This document shows, piece after piece, positions 62,617 through 64,000 of a stretch of DNA of 64,000 bases. The notes beneath the pieces were generated by a model, which had not been told where the DNA came from, did no database searches, and saw nothing but the letters and a program-made list of their open reading frames with translations. Source of the DNA: Gemmatimonadaceae bacterium (GTDB lineage: Bacteria > Gemmatimonadota > Gemmatimonadetes > Gemmatimonadales > Gemmatimonadaceae); NCBI GenBank assembly GCA_025358925.1, contig JANYHT010000033.1, forward strand, positions 62,001-126,000, written 5' to 3'. A program made the translations under genes and the position numbers. Each line of letters begins with the position of its first letter. The stretch's first letter is position 1.

Positions 62617-64000
62617 CTACTTGGACCCAGTACTTTTCGCGACGCGAGGCTTGCCGACTGGAAGTAATGCCGCTGCCGCGTACACATCTTTTTGCGTGGC
62701 GCTCTTGCGGAGCAATTCAACGGCTTTGATTAGCTGGTTGTCATCTTTGATGTTATGACGCTTTACTAAGCTATCGCCGAAGGCCGTTCGAGCGACGTAG
62801 GTTTCGACGTTGCGGTCGACATAGCCGACACCGGCGTCGTACGTTGCGCGGTCCAGCTTCACACCCTTGGCGGCCAAACGATTGAAAATGTCGTTGCGCC
62901 ATTCGTTAGTAACAACAAAGTCTGGCTTCACTTTGCCCTTCTGCGATTCGGCGAACTCGCTGAGCACGTCGGCGAATTGCTGTGATTTGGGTACGATCTC
63001 GCGACCAAGCTTGAGCTCTACGGTAGTCAGTGTGTCGGGCTGCACGTAAACGTCCGGCGTAATTGCACCACCGCCGTACAGCGTACGCCCGTTGACCAAT
63101 GACTTGTACGTGGGCTTGGCCTTTCGCATCGAGTCGGTTTCCATCGAGTCAGGAATGACTTCCAAAAACTGACCATCTGCGTTGAACTTGCGCTCCTTTT
63201 GAATGGAGCGACCCGACGGCGTGTACCACTTGCCTGTCGTGATTTTTAGGGCGTACCCACCGTCAAGGTTGTACACGCTTTGGACGAGCCCTTTGCCGTA
63301 CGACGTGGTCCCGAGCACCAACGCGCGATCGTAATCTTGCAACGCACCAGCGACAATTTCGGACGCAGACGCGGAGTAATTGTCTACGAGTACGACCAGC
63401 GGAATATCCGGAGCAAGCGGTTCGACGCTCGCGGTAAACTTCTGGAACTCCGCGCGTCCACGAACGCTCAGGAGCTCTTTCCCTTTTGGTAAAAACAAAT
63501 TCGACATAGAAAACGCTTCATCGAGGATGCCCCCCGGATTATTGCGCAGGTCGATGACGATGCCTTTTGCTCCTTTCGCTTTAAAATCTTTGATCGACTG
63601 TGCGACGTCGTGCGTGGTTTGTTCGCTAAAACGTTCTAGCAGGATGTAGCCGACACGATCATCAATCATGATTGAATAACGCACGGCCGGCACGTGAATT
63701 TCCGCGCGCTTGAAATCCAGCTTGATGGGCTGTGGCACACCAGCACGTGCAAACGTGACGGAGACGCCGGTGCCAACGGGACCAAGCAGTTTGTTCTGCG
63801 CTTGCAGATTAGTAAATCCTCGCGCGTTGAACGTGTCGATGGCGACAATTTTATCGCCGACCTGTACGCCACGAGATTCTGCCGGCGAACCAACGAAGAC
63901 TTTTTGGATCGTGACATATCCGCCAACGGGCAAAATTTCCATGCCGATGCCGGCGTACCGTCCGCTCGTGGAACGCGAAAACTCTTCTAGCTGCTTGGGT
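62617..64000 (-). CDS. S41 C-terminal processing protease (CtpA-like), partial
   Basis: At least 460 residues, cut by the window end (the 5' part is missing). A PDZ domain (about the first 80 residues, TIQKVFVGSPAESRGVQVGDKIVAID) follows a TSGRYAGIGMEI segment that is the usual link from the N-terminal lid. The peptidase domain has IDLRNNPGG, the catalytic Ser in DNYSASASEIVAGALQ and the catalytic Lys in TTSYGKGLVQS. Family members cut C-terminal tails of exported proteins. A strong terminator follows. Confidence 0.93.
   Translation of the reverse strand, partial: PKQLEEFSRSTSGRYAGIGMEILPVGGYVTIQKVFVGSPAESRGVQVGDKIVAIDTFNARGFTNLQAQNKLLGPVGTGVSVTFARAGVPQPIKLDFKRAEIHVPAVRYSIMIDDRVGYILLERFSEQTTHDVAQSIKDFKAKGAKGIVIDLRNNPGGILDEAFSMSNLFLPKGKELLSVRGRAEFQKFTASVEPLAPDIPLVVLVDNYSASASEIVAGALQDYDRALVLGTTSYGKGLVQSVYNLDGGYALKITTGKWYTPSGRSIQKERKFNADGQFLEVIPDSMETDSMRKAKPTYKSLVNGRTLYGGGAITPDVYVQPDTLTTVELKLGREIVPKSQQFADVLSEFAESQKGKVKPDFVVTNEWRNDIFNRLAAKGVKLDRATYDAGVGYVDRNVETYVARTAFGDSLVKRHNIKDDNQLIKAVELLRKSATQKDVYAAAALLPVGKPRVAKSTGSK

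Noticed and set aside
1-64000. tRNA, rRNA, CRISPR, insertion sequences and prophage genes
   Set aside because: Looked for characteristic cloverleaf, repeat-spacer and transposase patterns; none was found by eye. A tRNAscan or ISfinder search would settle it.

Overview
The window reads as chromosomal DNA from a free-living, Gram-negative-type bacterium of moderately high GC. Several traits recall Gemmatimonadota (Gemmatimonas-like): small exported proteins with a TonB-plug look, an ECF sigma factor paired with a membrane protein carrying an isoamylase-early-set (CBM48/AMPK) domain, a MarR-YceI pair, many exported M16/M28 peptidases and small outer-membrane barrels. The phylum is an inference from gene content only. 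No rRNA, tRNA, CRISPR array, insertion sequence or replication origin was seen.

Layout. 1-13.5 kb: housekeeping and envelope genes (NfeD-like protein, YheT-type hydrolase, DctA-like transporter, Cys-less ArsC-like protein, PlsC-like acyltransferase, ABC-F ATPase, large exported beta-barrel protein, zinc-ribbon membrane protein, murB, TonB-plug-like protein, PLP decarboxylase). 13.6-20.8 kb: a catalytic/non-catalytic M16 peptidase pair, a DUF429-type protein, a Tat-exported SGNH hydrolase and a sugar-type cluster (Tat-exported Gfo/Idh/MocA oxidoreductase, VOC protein, hexose-6-phosphate mutarotase). 20.8-24.8 kb (minus strand): ECF sigma factor, single-pass protein with CBM48-type domain, and a DUF2723 multi-spanning protein.

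25.2-33 kb (minus strand): a full histidine operon in the order hisG-D-C-H-A-B-F-N-IE, most junctions being 4-nt ATGA overlaps. Upstream of hisG sits what looks like a classical transcription attenuator: a 27-codon leader ORF with six His in eight codons, then a U-tailed hairpin, with a competing pairing between leader and terminator. 33-42.4 kb: cupredoxin lipoprotein, free-Met-R-sulfoxide reductase, a small (p)ppGpp-hydrolase-like HD protein with an altered active site, ispG, exported barrels, a Bor-like lipoprotein, an FAD oxidoreductase, an AT-rich frameshifted gene relic and a HAD phosphatase.

42.4-47.5 kb: an arginine cluster, argH and argR on the minus strand and argC-argB-argD on the plus strand. 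The same triple TGCA array (10- and 11-bp steps) lies before argH and between argR and argC. The argC promoter geometry predicts a leaderless mRNA. 47.5-57.6 kb: PaiB-like flavoprotein, phosphatase, Smr protein, M28 peptidase, MoeB-rhodanese fusion, esterase, a GxxExxY relic, fatty-acid desaturase, a cysteine-rich YggX variant and a zinc-ribbon protein. 57.7-64 kb: YhaM-like HD nuclease followed by a telomere-like G-rich tract, MarR and YceI with a clear operator-promoter, SPFH protein, PD40/TolB-like lipoprotein, and an S41 protease cut by the window end.

Best candidates for new biology: the his attenuator, the TGCA arginine operators with leaderless argC, the ECF/CBM48 pair, the G-quadruplex-type tract after the YhaM gene, and the four-cysteine YggX variant.
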